DNA of 64,000 nucleotides from Comamonas sp. KCTC 72670 (GCA_014656495.1 BNCN01000004.1:248001-312000); one strand, 5' to 3'. Shown: positions 17,110 to 25,919, numbered from the stretch's first letter. Notes: generated from the letters alone by a model not told the origin. Numbers and translations: made by a program.

Positions 17110-17142
17110 CGCGCGGCGCGTTGACGCTTGATCCGCCGCGCG
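17110..17142 (+). terminator. Possible hairpin terminator after hemB
   Basis: CGCGCGGCG (17110-17118) and CGCCGCGCG (17134-17142) pair perfectly across a 15-nt loop, 17 bp after the hemB stop. In GC-rich DNA such stems occur by chance, and there is no U tract. Confidence 0.35.
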
Positions 17143-17168
17143 CGTTGCGTCCAAATGAACGGCGCACG

Positions 17169-17675
17169 ATGCCAACCCAGAAGCGGCCTGGACGTAAGTC
17201 CCAGAAGCCTCCGCCCCCACGCCGGCGCACCGCGAAGAAGCGGGCCGGCGCCGGACGCGCGGCCCGTGTCACTCCCCCAGGGCCCTTGCAGTACAAAGTG
17301 GTCGAGCTGTCCACCGTGGACGAGGGCGCCCTGGAGCGCACCCTCAACGAGTGGACGGCGAAGGGCTGGAGCCTCGACGGCATCCAGTTCGCGATGCGCG
17401 AGTCCTCCAAGCGCCCGGCCATGGCCTTCATCCTCTTCACGCGCGAGGGCCCTCCCGCCGAGCATGACGAGGACGCGGCGCGAGGCCGCCTGCTGCGGAT
17501 GTCGGAGACGGGCAGCCCCACCGCGGCGCTCGCCTCCGAATATGCGCAGACGCACGCCGAGTGGGCCGCGCCCCGCATCTCGCCCTTGAGCGCCCACGAA
17601 CGGCTGGCCCGGCTGGCCGGCTTGGATGAGCCGGAGCCGCGCGAGGAAGGCCTCACGCTGGAGCCCGAGGAGTGA
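17169..17675 (+). CDS. DUF4177-domain protein
   Basis: A 168-residue protein. The N-terminal 40 residues are lysine/arginine/proline-rich and probably disordered. Residues 40-95 form a DUF4177-like module (QYKVVELSTVDEGALERTLNEWTAKGWSLDGIQFAM), a small alpha-beta fold of unknown function. The C-terminal tail is rich in Ala, Glu and Pro. Its last codons overlap the GTG start of the RDD gene by 4 bp, which suggests translational coupling with a membrane protein. Confidence 0.7.
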   Translation: MPTQKRPGRKSQKPPPPRRRTAKKRAGAGRAARVTPPGPLQYKVVELSTVDEGALERTLNEWTAKGWSLDGIQFAMRESSKRPAMAFILFTREGPPAEHDEDAARGRLLRMSETGSPTAALASEYAQTHAEWAAPRISPLSAHERLARLAGLDEPEPREEGLTLEPEE

Positions 17676-18319
17676 GCACCGCGCGAAGCCGGGTGTTGAT
17701 GGCGTCGGCCCGCAACGAGGGCCGCGCGCTCCGGCTGGTGTCCGAGGACACCAAGCCCACCTCGCCGTATCCGAAGGCCTCGCTGCTGCTGCGCGGCGGC
17801 GCGCGGCTGGTGGACGTGGCGGTGGCGTGGGGACTGTACGTGGTGTGCGGCGCGGCGGGCGCGGTGGTGGCGCTGCTGTTCCTGCTGCTGGCGGACGGGA
17901 TGATTCAGGGCCAGAGCGTGGGCAAGCGCATCTTCGGCGTGAAGGTGGTGCATCTGCCCACGCGGTCCGCGGCGCGGCACCGCGACAGCACCCTTCGCAA
18001 CGCGCCGCTGGCGCTCATCGTGCTGCTGGGAATGATGCCCGCGCCGCTGGGGCCGGTGGCGGCCGCGGCGGGGCTGCTCGTGATTGGCGGCGTGGAGGCG
18101 TGGCGCGTGCTGAGGGATCCACTGGGCTGGCGGCTGGGCGACACCTGGGCGCAGACGCAGGTGGTCGACGGGAAGGTTGTCGCGGGCGTAACCGTTGCAG
18201 CCCGCACGCCGGTCGCGCATGAGCGCGCCCCCGGCAGGCTCATGTCCGCGGCGAAGAAGGTGCGCCGCGGACGCTCGACGTTCAGGAAGCGAAGGGGGTA
18301 CCCGTGCGCATCGCGCTGA
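17672..18319 (+). CDS. RDD-family membrane protein
   Basis: A 215-residue protein starting at GTG 17672, which overlaps the preceding stop. The RDD signature is visible: Arg-Asp in GARLVDVAVAWGLY and SVGKRIFGVKVV, with hydrophobic helices around each and near ALIVLLGMMPAPLG. RDD proteins are small polytopic membrane proteins, usually of unknown transport role. Its C-terminal 16 bp overlap the start of the double ATP-grasp ligase, which is unusual for unrelated genes and suggests co-translation of this three-gene set. Confidence 0.75.
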   Translation: MSTARSRVLMASARNEGRALRLVSEDTKPTSPYPKASLLLRGGARLVDVAVAWGLYVVCGAAGAVVALLFLLLADGMIQGQSVGKRIFGVKVVHLPTRSAARHRDSTLRNAPLALIVLLGMMPAPLGPVAAAAGLLVIGGVEAWRVLRDPLGWRLGDTWAQTQVVDGKVVAGVTVAARTPVAHERAPGRLMSAAKKVRRGRSTFRKRRGYPCASR

Positions 18320-20493
18320 CCCACAATCTCAGGCTGTCTGATTCGGAAGAAGAGGCGGAGTTCGACACCCAGGAGACGGTCAACGCGCTCGCCGCGGCCA
18401 TCGAGCGCATCGGCCACCGGCTGGAGCGCTTCGAGGTCAGCGGTCCGGCCTCGCGCACCGTGGCGCGGCTGGAGGCGTACAGCCCCGACCTCATCTTCAA
18501 CACCGCCGAGGGGCGCCGCGGGCGCTTCCGCGAGGCCTTCTACCCCGCGCTTTTCGACGAGCTGGGCTTCCCGTACACGGGCTCGGACGCGTACGCGCTG
18601 GCCGTCACGCTCGACAAGCAGCTCACCAAGCTGGTGCTGTCCAAGCAGGGCGTCCGCACGCCCGGCTGGCAGTACGTGGAGAAGCTCAGCGAGCTGGCGG
18701 TGGACAACCTGCGCTTCCCCGTCATCGTGAAGCCGAACTTCGAGGGTTCGTCCAAGGGCATCACCCAGGACTCCATCGCGGAGACGCTGGACGAGGTGCG
18801 CCTCAAGGTGGCCGCCGCGCTGGAGAAGTACCCGTCCGGCGTGCTGGTGGAGGAGTACATCTCCGGCCGCGACCTCGCCGTGCCCTTCCTGGAGTCGGTG
18901 GACAATGACTACGACGGCGTCCTCACGCCGGTGGAGTACGTCATCGACCCGGCCGCCACCGCGGGCCGCAAGTACGCCATCTACGACTACGCGCTGAAGA
19001 CGTCGCGCGAGCGCGCGGTCAGCGTGCGCGCCCCGGCGCAGATTCCGCCCCGCACGGCGGAGGAGGTCCGGCGGATGGCGCAGAAGATCTACCAGGCGCT
19101 GGACTGCCGTGACCTGGGCCGCATCGACATCCGCCTCAGCGACGCGGGCGTGCCGTACTTCCTGGAGATCAACGCGCTGCCCAGCCTGGAGCCGGGCGCG
19201 GGCATCTACGCGTCGGCCGAGCTGGACGGACTGCACCTGGATGGGGTGATGAACGCCATCATCACGAGCGCGGCCAAGCGGTACAAAATCAAGGACTCGT
19301 CGCGCCGTCAGGGCAAGCCCGCGCGCAAGAGCGGCCCGCTGCGCGTGGGCTTCAGCTTCAACGTGAAGCGCGTGAAGCCCATGGCCACGGCGGAGGCGGT
19401 GGAGGACAGCGAGGCCGAGTACGACTCGCCGAACACGCTCCAGGCCATCCGCGAGGCCATTGCGTCGTGGGGCCACGAGGTCATCGACCTGGAGGCCACC
19501 GCCGAGCTGCCCTCGGTGCTGTCGAGCACGCCGTTGGACCTGGTGTTCAACATCGCGGAGGGCTTCAAGGGCCGCAACCGCGAGAGCCAGGTGCCCGCGC
19601 TGCTGGAGCTCCTGGACATCCCGTACACGGGCTCGGACCCGGCGACGCTGTCCATCGCCCTGGACAAGGGCCTGGCGAAGAAGATCGTCCGTCAGGCCGG
19701 CATCCTCACGCCCAACTTCCAGTTGATGGTGACGGGCAAGGAGCGCCTCAACAAGGAGTTCACGTCCTTCCCGCTCATCGTGAAGCCGGTGGCGGAGGGC
19801 AGCTCCAAGGGCGTCGTCACCAAGAGCGTCTGCCACAGCGAGGCGGAGCTGCGCGAGGTGGTGCGGGAGATCGCCGGCAAGTACCAGCAGCCCGCGCTCA
19901 TCGAGGAGTACATCCGCGGCCGGGAGTTCACGGTGGGCCTGCTGGGAGAGCGGCGTCCCCGCGTCCTGCCGCCCATGGAGATCGTCTTCCTGGACCGGGA
20001 GGAGAAGAACCCCGTCTACAGCTTCCAGCACAAGCTGGATTGGACGGACCGCATCCGCTACGACGCGCCGGCCAAGCTGGAGCCCGCGCTGCTGGAGCGC
20101 CTGCGCACGGCGGCCCGCAACTCGTTCATGGCGCTGGGATGCCGCGACGTCGCGCGCATCGACTTCCGCATGGATGACAAGGGGCGCATCTACTTCATCG
20201 AGTGCAACCCGCTGCCGGGCCTGACGCCGGGCTGGAGCGACCTGGTGCTCATCGCCCAGGGCGCCGGCATGGACTACCGGGGCCTCATTGGCGAAATCAT
20301 GGCGCCCGCCATCCGCCGCTACAAAGAGCGGGAGGCGCGCCGCGCCGCCAGCGAGCACTCCGCGTCCGTCCTGCGCAAGAGCGTGCACCTGGAGGAGGGG
20401 ACGCCCACGTCCGCCCAGCCCGTGCCGGCCCTCGGCGCCGCGCCCGCCGCCACGCCGGGAGAGCCGGTGACGCGTCCGGACGCGAAGGCCTGA
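18304..20493 (+). CDS. Tandem-fused Ddl-like ATP-grasp ligase
   Basis: A 729-residue protein made of two homologous D-alanine--D-alanine ligase-like units. The first spans about 1-330 and the second about 345-695, with matching openings (VRIALTHNLRLSDSEEE and LRVGFSFNVKRVKPM). Each unit has Ddl-type N-terminal, central and ATP-grasp segments: VKPNFEGSSKGIT and VKPVAEGSSKGVV as phosphate-binding loops, and FLEINALPSLEPG and FIECNPLPGLTPG near the metal-binding end. The family makes peptide-like amide bonds via an acyl-phosphate. Usual Ddl enzymes are single-unit and about 310 residues, so this fusion is not the cell-wall Ddl by length alone. The substrate is unknown. Confidence 0.8.
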   Translation: MRIALTHNLRLSDSEEEAEFDTQETVNALAAAIERIGHRLERFEVSGPASRTVARLEAYSPDLIFNTAEGRRGRFREAFYPALFDELGFPYTGSDAYALAVTLDKQLTKLVLSKQGVRTPGWQYVEKLSELAVDNLRFPVIVKPNFEGSSKGITQDSIAETLDEVRLKVAAALEKYPSGVLVEEYISGRDLAVPFLESVDNDYDGVLTPVEYVIDPAATAGRKYAIYDYALKTSRERAVSVRAPAQIPPRTAEEVRRMAQKIYQALDCRDLGRIDIRLSDAGVPYFLEINALPSLEPGAGIYASAELDGLHLDGVMNAIITSAAKRYKIKDSSRRQGKPARKSGPLRVGFSFNVKRVKPMATAEAVEDSEAEYDSPNTLQAIREAIASWGHEVIDLEATAELPSVLSSTPLDLVFNIAEGFKGRNRESQVPALLELLDIPYTGSDPATLSIALDKGLAKKIVRQAGILTPNFQLMVTGKERLNKEFTSFPLIVKPVAEGSSKGVVTKSVCHSEAELREVVREIAGKYQQPALIEEYIRGREFTVGLLGERRPRVLPPMEIVFLDREEKNPVYSFQHKLDWTDRIRYDAPAKLEPALLERLRTAARNSFMALGCRDVARIDFRMDDKGRIYFIECNPLPGLTPGWSDLVLIAQGAGMDYRGLIGEIMAPAIRRYKEREARRAASEHSASVLRKSVHLEEGTPTSAQPVPALGAAPAATPGEPVTRPDAKA

Positions 20494-20507
20494 GCCGCCC
20501 GCCGCTC

Positions 20508-20544
20508 CGTCCCGCCCGTGCCCTTCGAGTGGCCAGGCGGGACG
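20508..20544 (+). terminator. Possible hairpin terminator after the ATP-grasp gene
   Basis: CGTCCCGCC (20508-20516) and GGCGGGACG (20536-20544) form a perfect 9-bp stem with a 19-nt loop, 15 bp after the stop. It would separate the ligase transcript from the P1 peptidase gene. Confidence 0.4.
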
Positions 20545-20588
20545 GGAGTGGTTGACGGTGGGGGATGGTCGGTTAGTGTCATCCTCCT

Positions 20589-21941
20589 ATGGTGCAAATC
20601 CCCGAGGAGAGCGGTCCGCGCGTCCGGGCCCGTGCGCTGGGCCTGCCGCTGGGGCGCTTCAAGCCCGGCAAGTGGAACGCCATCACCGACGTGGAAGGCG
20701 TCCTGGTTGGCCACAGCACGTTGATCCGGGGCGACGGCCCCTTGCGGCCGGGGCACGGCCCCGTGCGCACGGGCGTCACCGCCATCCTCCCCAACCAGGG
20801 GAACATCTTCATGGACCGCATGAACGGCGGCGGCTTCGTGCTCAACGGCGCGGGCGAGGTCTCCGGCATGACGCAGCTCATGGAGTGGGGGCTCATCGAG
20901 ACGCCCATCCTGCTCACCAACACCATGGCGGTGGGCGCCGTGTCGGACGGCGTGGCGCGTTACCTGGTGGACCGCTACCCCGGCATCGGTGACGAGCACG
21001 ACGTCATCATTCCGGTGGTGGGGGAGTGTGACGACTCGTGGCTGAACGACATCTCCGGGCGCCACGTGCGCGAGGAGCATGTCAACGAGGCCATCCGCAA
21101 CGCCGCCACCGGCCCGGTGGCCGAGGGCAACGTGGGCGGCGGCACCGGCATGGTGACGTGCGACTTCAAGGGCGGCATCGGCACGTCGTCCCGCAAGCTG
21201 CCGGAGGTGCTCGGCGGCTACACGCTGGGCGTCCTGGTGATGTCCAACTTCGGGAAGATGCACAACCTGCGGGTGGGCGGCCTGCCGGTGGGGGAGATCC
21301 TCGCGGAGAAGTTCAAGGGCACGCCCACGCGCGGCAAGACGTACGGCTCCATCATCGCGGTGGTGGCCACGGACGCGCCGCTGCTGAGCCATCAAATCAA
21401 CCGCCTGTGCAAGCGCGTGGCGCTGGGCATCGGCCGGGTGGGCAGCTACGCGGCGCACGGCTCGGGCGAGATTGTCGTGGGGTTCTCCACGGCCAACATC
21501 ATCCCCCGGCGCACGCAGAAGATGGTCTACAAGCTGAAAATCCTCCTGGATCAGCGCCTGGACCCCCTCTACGAGGCCGTCATGGAGGCCACCGAGGAGG
21601 CCATCCTCAACGCCATGTGCATGGCCACGTCCATGACGGGGGCCAATGGGAACCACTGCCCGGCGCTGCCCCTGGACGAGGTCCGGCGCTGCCTGGACGC
21701 CTTCAAGCCCATCTTCGCCTCGGTGAAGAAGCGCCCCCAGCAGTCCAGCGCCCCGGCGGCCCGGGAGCGGCCCTCCGACGAGGACCGGGAGGGGGAGGTG
21801 ACGGTTTCCGCCGCCCGCCCGACCCAGGTCCGAGGGGCCGAGGGCATCCCGTACCCCACCCGTCCGGCACCCGACGACCCCGACGCGCCAGGGGGGCCCG
21901 AGGGTTCCTCTTCCGGGAGCCCGTCGGGTTCTGATAGTTAG
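20589..21941 (+). CDS. P1-family (DmpA-type) aminopeptidase/D-esterase
   Basis: A 450-residue enzyme of the DmpA/ornithine acetyltransferase-like Ntn-hydrolase fold. The conserved block GNVGGGTGMVTCDFKGGIGTS contains the autocleavage region, where family members split into alpha and beta subunits just before a nucleophilic Ser or Thr (here within IGTSSR). DmpA enzymes hydrolyse N-terminal L-residues and also D-alanine amides and esters. The C-terminal 60-70 residues are Pro/Asp/Glu/Ser-rich and probably disordered, longer than usual. It lies 95 bp after the Ddl-like ligase, with a possible terminator between. Confidence 0.85.
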   Translation: MVQIPEESGPRVRARALGLPLGRFKPGKWNAITDVEGVLVGHSTLIRGDGPLRPGHGPVRTGVTAILPNQGNIFMDRMNGGGFVLNGAGEVSGMTQLMEWGLIETPILLTNTMAVGAVSDGVARYLVDRYPGIGDEHDVIIPVVGECDDSWLNDISGRHVREEHVNEAIRNAATGPVAEGNVGGGTGMVTCDFKGGIGTSSRKLPEVLGGYTLGVLVMSNFGKMHNLRVGGLPVGEILAEKFKGTPTRGKTYGSIIAVVATDAPLLSHQINRLCKRVALGIGRVGSYAAHGSGEIVVGFSTANIIPRRTQKMVYKLKILLDQRLDPLYEAVMEATEEAILNAMCMATSMTGANGNHCPALPLDEVRRCLDAFKPIFASVKKRPQQSSAPAARERPSDEDREGEVTVSAARPTQVRGAEGIPYPTRPAPDDPDAPGGPEGSSSGSPSGSDS

Positions 21942-21983
21942 GCCCTTCTTTTCACGTCTCCGTACGGAGCACAGGAGTCACAG

Positions 21984-22103
21984 ATGGCCCGCAGCAAGAG
22001 CAAGCACCGTCGCGTGCAGATGAAGATCAAGCAGGCCTGGAAGAAGCGGGCGAAGAAGAACAAGGCCGAGGCCAAGGCCGCCGCCGAGTCGAAGAAGAAG
22101 TAA
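21984..22103 (+). CDS. 39-residue lysine-rich microprotein
   Basis: The ATG at 21984 is preceded by a good AGGAG ribosome site (ACAGGAGTCACAG) and the gene ends at TAA 22103. The peptide opens MARSKSKHRRVQMKIKQAWK and is roughly half Lys/Arg with an Ala/Glu-rich centre, close to a basic helical RNA- or DNA-binding segment. No domain is recognised. The strong ribosome site and TAA stop in a GC-rich genome support real translation. Confidence 0.6.
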   Translation: MARSKSKHRRVQMKIKQAWKKRAKKNKAEAKAAAESKKK

Positions 22104-22136
22104 TCCGGCTCCACCGCTCTCGTGCGGCCCGTGGCC

Positions 22137-22622
22137 TCAATCCCGGGTCGCCGAGAACGGACTGGAGACGGTGCAGCGCTGTCCCCCCGTGTCGGACGCG
22201 CGCACGTAGGTCCCCGTGAAGACTCCGGAGATGGACGCCGTTCCACCCTCCATCGCCGGGGCGATGTAGCTGCCGTTGAGGTTCAGGGTGTCCGTCCGGG
22301 CACCCCCGGGCGCTCCGGCATTGGTGGTGCTCCCCGTCAGGTTGAAGGCCGCGTAGGAGCCGATGGTTCCCGCCAGGGGCACGCCCGCGAGCCGGGCCGT
22401 GAGCTGATCGCCCGTGCGTGAGATGTCGAGCACTTCGCCCGCGGGCAGCGCCACCGACAGCAGGGAACATTCGGGCGGGACGCCCGCGCCCCCACTGAAC
22501 TGGATGCGGTAGCGGCCCTCGACGGCGGGGCAATCCGTACAAGGGGCGTCACCGCCACCACAGCCCGCGGCGGTGAGCGTGAGCAACCCGGCGAAGAAGC
22601 GCGGGAAACGTCCAGAAGTCAT
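22137..22622 (-). CDS. Secreted lipoprotein, unknown function
   Basis: A 161-residue lipoprotein starting at the ATG at 22622 (MTSGRFPRFFAGLL). The signal peptide ends in a lipobox LTAAGC with Cys as the first mature residue; a Gly/Asp/Ala stretch and CTDC follow. The mature body is beta-rich with alternating Gly/Thr/Ser and conserved-looking Cys, and has no known domain. The longer in-frame reading (to 22865) has no lipobox-compatible start. It is convergent with the microprotein gene, and its start overlaps the leader of the AI-2E permease gene. Confidence 0.75.
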   Translation of the reverse strand: MTSGRFPRFFAGLLTLTAAGCGGGDAPCTDCPAVEGRYRIQFSGGAGVPPECSLLSVALPAGEVLDISRTGDQLTARLAGVPLAGTIGSYAAFNLTGSTTNAGAPGGARTDTLNLNGSYIAPAMEGGTASISGVFTGTYVRASDTGGQRCTVSSPFSATRD

Positions 22623-22731
22623 GAGTCGGTTCTCCGTGAGACGGAAGCCGGACTTCCCGGTGGGAGGGCCGGTTCCTACGTTGGGCAAGGGCGGCGTTCG
22701 GTGGGCTCGCAGGGTGGCGTGGGGTGGGGCG

Positions 22732-23886
22732 GTGGGTGATTCGAGGCGGTGGTCCAACTTTGTGTTCGCCGGGCTGTTCGCCCTGGCGCTGATTCTCTTC
22801 TCCAGGATTCTGCTGCCGTTCCTGATGCCGGTGTTGCTGGGCGGCTTCCTGGTCGTGCTGTTCATGCCGCTGCAGGACTACCTGTGCCAGAAGCTGCGGG
22901 GCCGCAAGTCCCTCGGCGCGGCGGTGTCCACCGTCACGGTGTTCCTGCTCATCCTGGCGCCGCTGGCGCTGGTGGGCTGGATGGTGGCGCGCGAAGTGCT
23001 CCAGTTCGTGAGCCAGGCGCACCAACTGCTCGAGCAGGAGCACCTGCGTCAGCCGTTCCTCGCGAGCCTGCCGCTGGGCCTGGACCGCTACATCCGTCTG
23101 GAGACGGACGGCGCGGAGGTGGAGCGGGCGTTGATGTCGGCCGTGACGGGTGGCGCGGCGCTGCTGCGGGACATCGCCGCGGCGGGCACCGACCTGGTCA
23201 TCAACCTGTTCCTGATGACCGTGGCCATGTACTACTTCTTCCTGGATGGGCGCCGGCTCGTGGCCGAGGTCATGCGCCTCATCCCCCTGGACCGCCGCTA
23301 CTTCGAGGCCTTCGCGCGCGAGTTCACGGACGTCGCGTACGCCATCATCTACGGCAACACCATCACCGCCATCATCCAGGGCGCGGTGGGCTTCGTCGGC
23401 CTGCTCATCGCCGGGGTGCCGCACGCCGGGGTGTGGGGCGCGGCCATGGTGCTGGTGGCCCTGGTGCCGGTGGGCGGGACGGCCCTGGTGTGGGGGCCCA
23501 TTGGCGTGGTGCTCATCGCCGCGAACCAGGTGAGCGAGGGCGTCTTCCTCCTGGCCTGGGGCGCCTTCCTGGTGGGCAGCATCGACAACGTCATCCGGCC
23601 GCGGCTGTGTGGTTCGCGCATGGCGCTGCACCCGCTGCTCGTCTTCCTGTCCATGTTCGGCGGGCTGGCGGTGTTCGGGATGATGGGCCTGCTGGTGGGG
23701 CCGCTCATCGCGTCCATCTTCATGGCGATGGTCCGCATCTACCGCCGCGACTTCCTCGGCATCGGCCGCGCCGAGCACCTGGCGGCCGAGTCCGCGGACT
23801 CCTCTCCGTCGATGGAGGTGCCGCAGGCCGCGCGGATGGCGCAGGCGCCGCAGGCGATGGGACAGGCCGCGACGTTCAACGCCTGA
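22732..23886 (+). CDS. AI-2E family transporter-like permease
   Basis: A 384-residue membrane protein taking the GTG at 22732 (VGDSRRWSNFVFAGL) as start; the upstream in-frame segment would overlap the divergent lipoprotein gene. It has the AI-2E/PerM pattern: two N-terminal helices, a soluble domain near residues 95-150, then a block of about five helices with VGGTALVWGPIG and a final helix pair. Members move small molecules (autoinducer-2, Na+, others). No lsr-type genes are nearby, so the family name is structural only. The last 35 residues are Ala/Gln/Met-rich and non-membrane. Confidence 0.8.
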   Translation: MGDSRRWSNFVFAGLFALALILFSRILLPFLMPVLLGGFLVVLFMPLQDYLCQKLRGRKSLGAAVSTVTVFLLILAPLALVGWMVAREVLQFVSQAHQLLEQEHLRQPFLASLPLGLDRYIRLETDGAEVERALMSAVTGGAALLRDIAAAGTDLVINLFLMTVAMYYFFLDGRRLVAEVMRLIPLDRRYFEAFAREFTDVAYAIIYGNTITAIIQGAVGFVGLLIAGVPHAGVWGAAMVLVALVPVGGTALVWGPIGVVLIAANQVSEGVFLLAWGAFLVGSIDNVIRPRLCGSRMALHPLLVFLSMFGGLAVFGMMGLLVGPLIASIFMAMVRIYRRDFLGIGRAEHLAAESADSSPSMEVPQAARMAQAPQAMGQAATFNA

Positions 23887-23948
23887 GCGGACGGGTATCT
23901 CCGCCCAGCCTGGACTTCCCCGGCGGGGTGGGTGAACCTCCCGGGCGA

Positions 23949-25031
23949 ATGACGAACGCCCGACACTCGTTGGTTCGCTGCGGACTGAGGTGTGCCCTCG
24001 TGGTGGCGCTGGCCTCTCCGCCGGCGCAGGCAGCCGCGGCGAAGCGCGAGGACTCTGCGCGGGGTGGCGTGGTGCTGGACCTGGAAGGGGACGCCGGGCG
24101 GAAGCCGGGCACCCCGCTCGAGTCGGCCTCGCACACCCCCACGGCCCCGGTCCTGGAGGTGGCGTTGGACACGGGCTCGGGCGGCACCGTGGGCGCGGAT
24201 GCGGCGCGGCCTCCGCTGGCCCGGCTCACGCTGGGGGGAACGACGACGTGGCGGAGCTATTGCGCGCGTCCCGGCGTGAAGTCCTGCGGCGAGTATGACC
24301 GGCTGCCGGCGAACGAGCGGCTGGGAGACACGGTGAGCTATTCGTCGTCGGTGCCGTACCTGGGCATCGCGGCCGAGCTGGAGCTGCAGCCCCTGGCGCA
24401 GCGTGAGTCCTGGGTCCGCGGCCTCGGCCTGGCGCTGGGCTACCGGCGTGGGTTTTCGTCCACGGACGTGACGTTGGTGAGCGACGCGGGCCAGTCCACC
24501 ACGCGCGAGGTGGCGGCCACCGACTCGGTGCTCACCGCGCAGGCGATGTACCGGTACTTCTTTGGCATGGGCGCGGCCCGGGAGCGGTTCGGCTACGCGG
24601 GCCTGCGGGCCGGCCTGCTCACCCGCGCCTTCGACGTGGATGCGTCCGCCGAGAGCTTTCTCACGGGAACGCACCGCGTCTTTCCCGCGGTGGGGCTGGA
24701 GGTGTCGGTGCCGCTGGTCGACTGGGCGCGGCTGGAGGGGGCGGGGCAGTTCTTCGTGAGCCCTCGGCCGGGCAAGGGGCTGGGCGGTGGAAGCAGCGCG
24801 CTGGACGCGGAGCTCCGCGACTACGGCACCGCGGTCTCCAGCTTCGGCTGGGAGGCCGAGCTGGGCGTGGCGGGCGACCTCTGGGGGCCCTTCGGGTACT
24901 CGCTGCGCTTCCGCCTGACGCGCTTCCAGGACACCTTCACCGGCGCGGGCACCCGGCTGGGCTGGGACGCGGGCGGCGTCGCGGCGGAGACGTACTCCAG
25001 CCTGCACTGGGGCATCACCGCGTCGTACTGA
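23949..25031 (+). CDS. Outer-membrane-like beta protein with signal peptide
   Basis: A 360-residue protein starting at the ATG at 23949; the long in-frame upstream reading is antisense-type noise. A signal peptide (LRCALVVALASPPAQAAAA) is followed by a Gly/Asp-rich region. Alternating polar/hydrophobic strands with many aromatic residues (YVGLRAGLL-like stretches such as RFGYAGLRAGLLTRAF, and the final SSLHWGITASY) suggest an outer-membrane beta barrel, with an aromatic near the last residue as barrels require. No conserved domain is recognised. It lies 62 bp after the AI-2E-like gene. Confidence 0.6.
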   Translation: MTNARHSLVRCGLRCALVVALASPPAQAAAAKREDSARGGVVLDLEGDAGRKPGTPLESASHTPTAPVLEVALDTGSGGTVGADAARPPLARLTLGGTTTWRSYCARPGVKSCGEYDRLPANERLGDTVSYSSSVPYLGIAAELELQPLAQRESWVRGLGLALGYRRGFSSTDVTLVSDAGQSTTREVAATDSVLTAQAMYRYFFGMGAARERFGYAGLRAGLLTRAFDVDASAESFLTGTHRVFPAVGLEVSVPLVDWARLEGAGQFFVSPRPGKGLGGGSSALDAELRDYGTAVSSFGWEAELGVAGDLWGPFGYSLRFRLTRFQDTFTGAGTRLGWDAGGVAAETYSSLHWGITASY

Positions 25032-25070
25032 CACCTGCACGCGGCGGCGCCAGCGGCGTAGGGTGCGGAC

Positions 25071-25577
25071 ATGTCCGAGCACATGTCGCCCCAGGAGCTG
25101 CGGCGGAAGTGGAAGCTGGCGAACGCGGAGCCGCTGGAGGGGGGCCACCGCGTGGCTGCCTACCGGGCGTTGTCCGGGGCGTGTCCCGCCTTCGTGCCCA
25201 ACCTGTTGTCCTTGAGCCGCTCCCTGCTCGCGGGCCGGCGGGGGGACGGGGATGCGGCGGTGGCCCAGGCGGAGCAGGCGCTGCGCGACGCGGCGGACGT
25301 GTCCGCGGGCGCGCCCGAGCCGCTGTTGGAGCTGGGGCGCTTCCTGAGCACCGTGCGTGCGTCGCCGGTGGAGGCGGAGCGGGCCTTCGCGTCCGCGGCC
25401 GAGGCGGCCCTGTCCCTGCTGGAAGAGGCGTGGGCGGGGAGGATCCAAGCGCTGGGCGCGCAGGGCCAGCTCGAGGCCGCGCTGGAAGTGGAGGAGCAGG
25501 CGCGCAGCGTGTTTCCCAACTCCAAGGCCATCACCCAGGCGGTGGCGTCCGCGCACCGGCACGCGGCGGGACGCTGA
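25071..25577 (+). CDS. TPR-like helical protein
   Basis: A 168-residue protein of paired amphipathic helices, with tetratricopeptide-like spacing of small and large residues (for example GAPEPLLELGRFLSTV and AERAFASAAEAALSLLEEAW). The ATG at 25071 or the one at 25083 could be the start. It probably acts as a small cytoplasmic protein-interaction module. It is convergent with the 111-residue protein of the ECF operon, with 6 bp between stops. Confidence 0.6.
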   Translation: MSEHMSPQELRRKWKLANAEPLEGGHRVAAYRALSGACPAFVPNLLSLSRSLLAGRRGDGDAAVAQAEQALRDAADVSAGAPEPLLELGRFLSTVRASPVEAERAFASAAEAALSLLEEAWAGRIQALGAQGQLEAALEVEEQARSVFPNSKAITQAVASAHRHAAGR

Positions 25578-25583
25578 GGCACG

Positions 25584-25919
25584 TCAGGGCAGGCGCTCCG
25601 CGTCGCTCCGGGTGCCGGTGCGCACCGCCTGCCGGTGCTGCGCGATGCGGTTGCGCGCCCACTCGGGGGCCAGCTCCAGCTCCTCGGGGAAGAAGAGGTC
25701 CTCGCCCAGGTCCTCGACGAGCACCTGGATGAGCGGGTCATCCGGGTACTGCGTGGCCGGATCGTCGAAGACGAAGCCCACCACCACGCCGGTCTTGCCC
25801 AGGAAGCGCTGGCCGATGGTGCCGTCCTCGGAGCGCGTGACGACCTTCACGGTCTCTCCGATGCGCACCGGGGCGCCGTCCACGTCATGACAGATGATGA
25901 GAGAAGGGTCCTGGATCAT
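25584..25919 (-). CDS. Small protein of ECF operon, unknown function
   Basis: A 111-residue soluble protein starting at the ATG at 25919, which overlaps the stop of the membrane protein gene by 4 bp. It has a beta-rich core with HDVDGAPVRIGETVKVVTR and GKTGVVVGFVFDD, resembling a small SH3/KOW-like barrel, and an acidic C-terminal segment (LVEDLGEDLFFPEELEL). No domain is confidently named. Its co-translation with an NrsF-like anti-sigma and an ECF sigma factor suggests a regulatory or stress role. Confidence 0.6.
   Translation of the reverse strand: MIQDPSLIICHDVDGAPVRIGETVKVVTRSEDGTIGQRFLGKTGVVVGFVFDDPATQYPDDPLIQVLVEDLGEDLFFPEELELAPEWARNRIAQHRQAVRTGTRSDAERLP

Noticed and set aside
15585..20388. 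Long minus-strand frames across hemB, the RDD gene and the ATP-grasp ligase
   Set aside because: Shadow frames opposite genes with clear catalytic motifs; no ribosome sites or domains.
22573..22731. Longer N terminus for the AI-2E-like permease
   Set aside because: It would run over the divergent lipoprotein start and its promoter, and its residues are basic and non-membrane; the GTG at 22732 fits the family start better.
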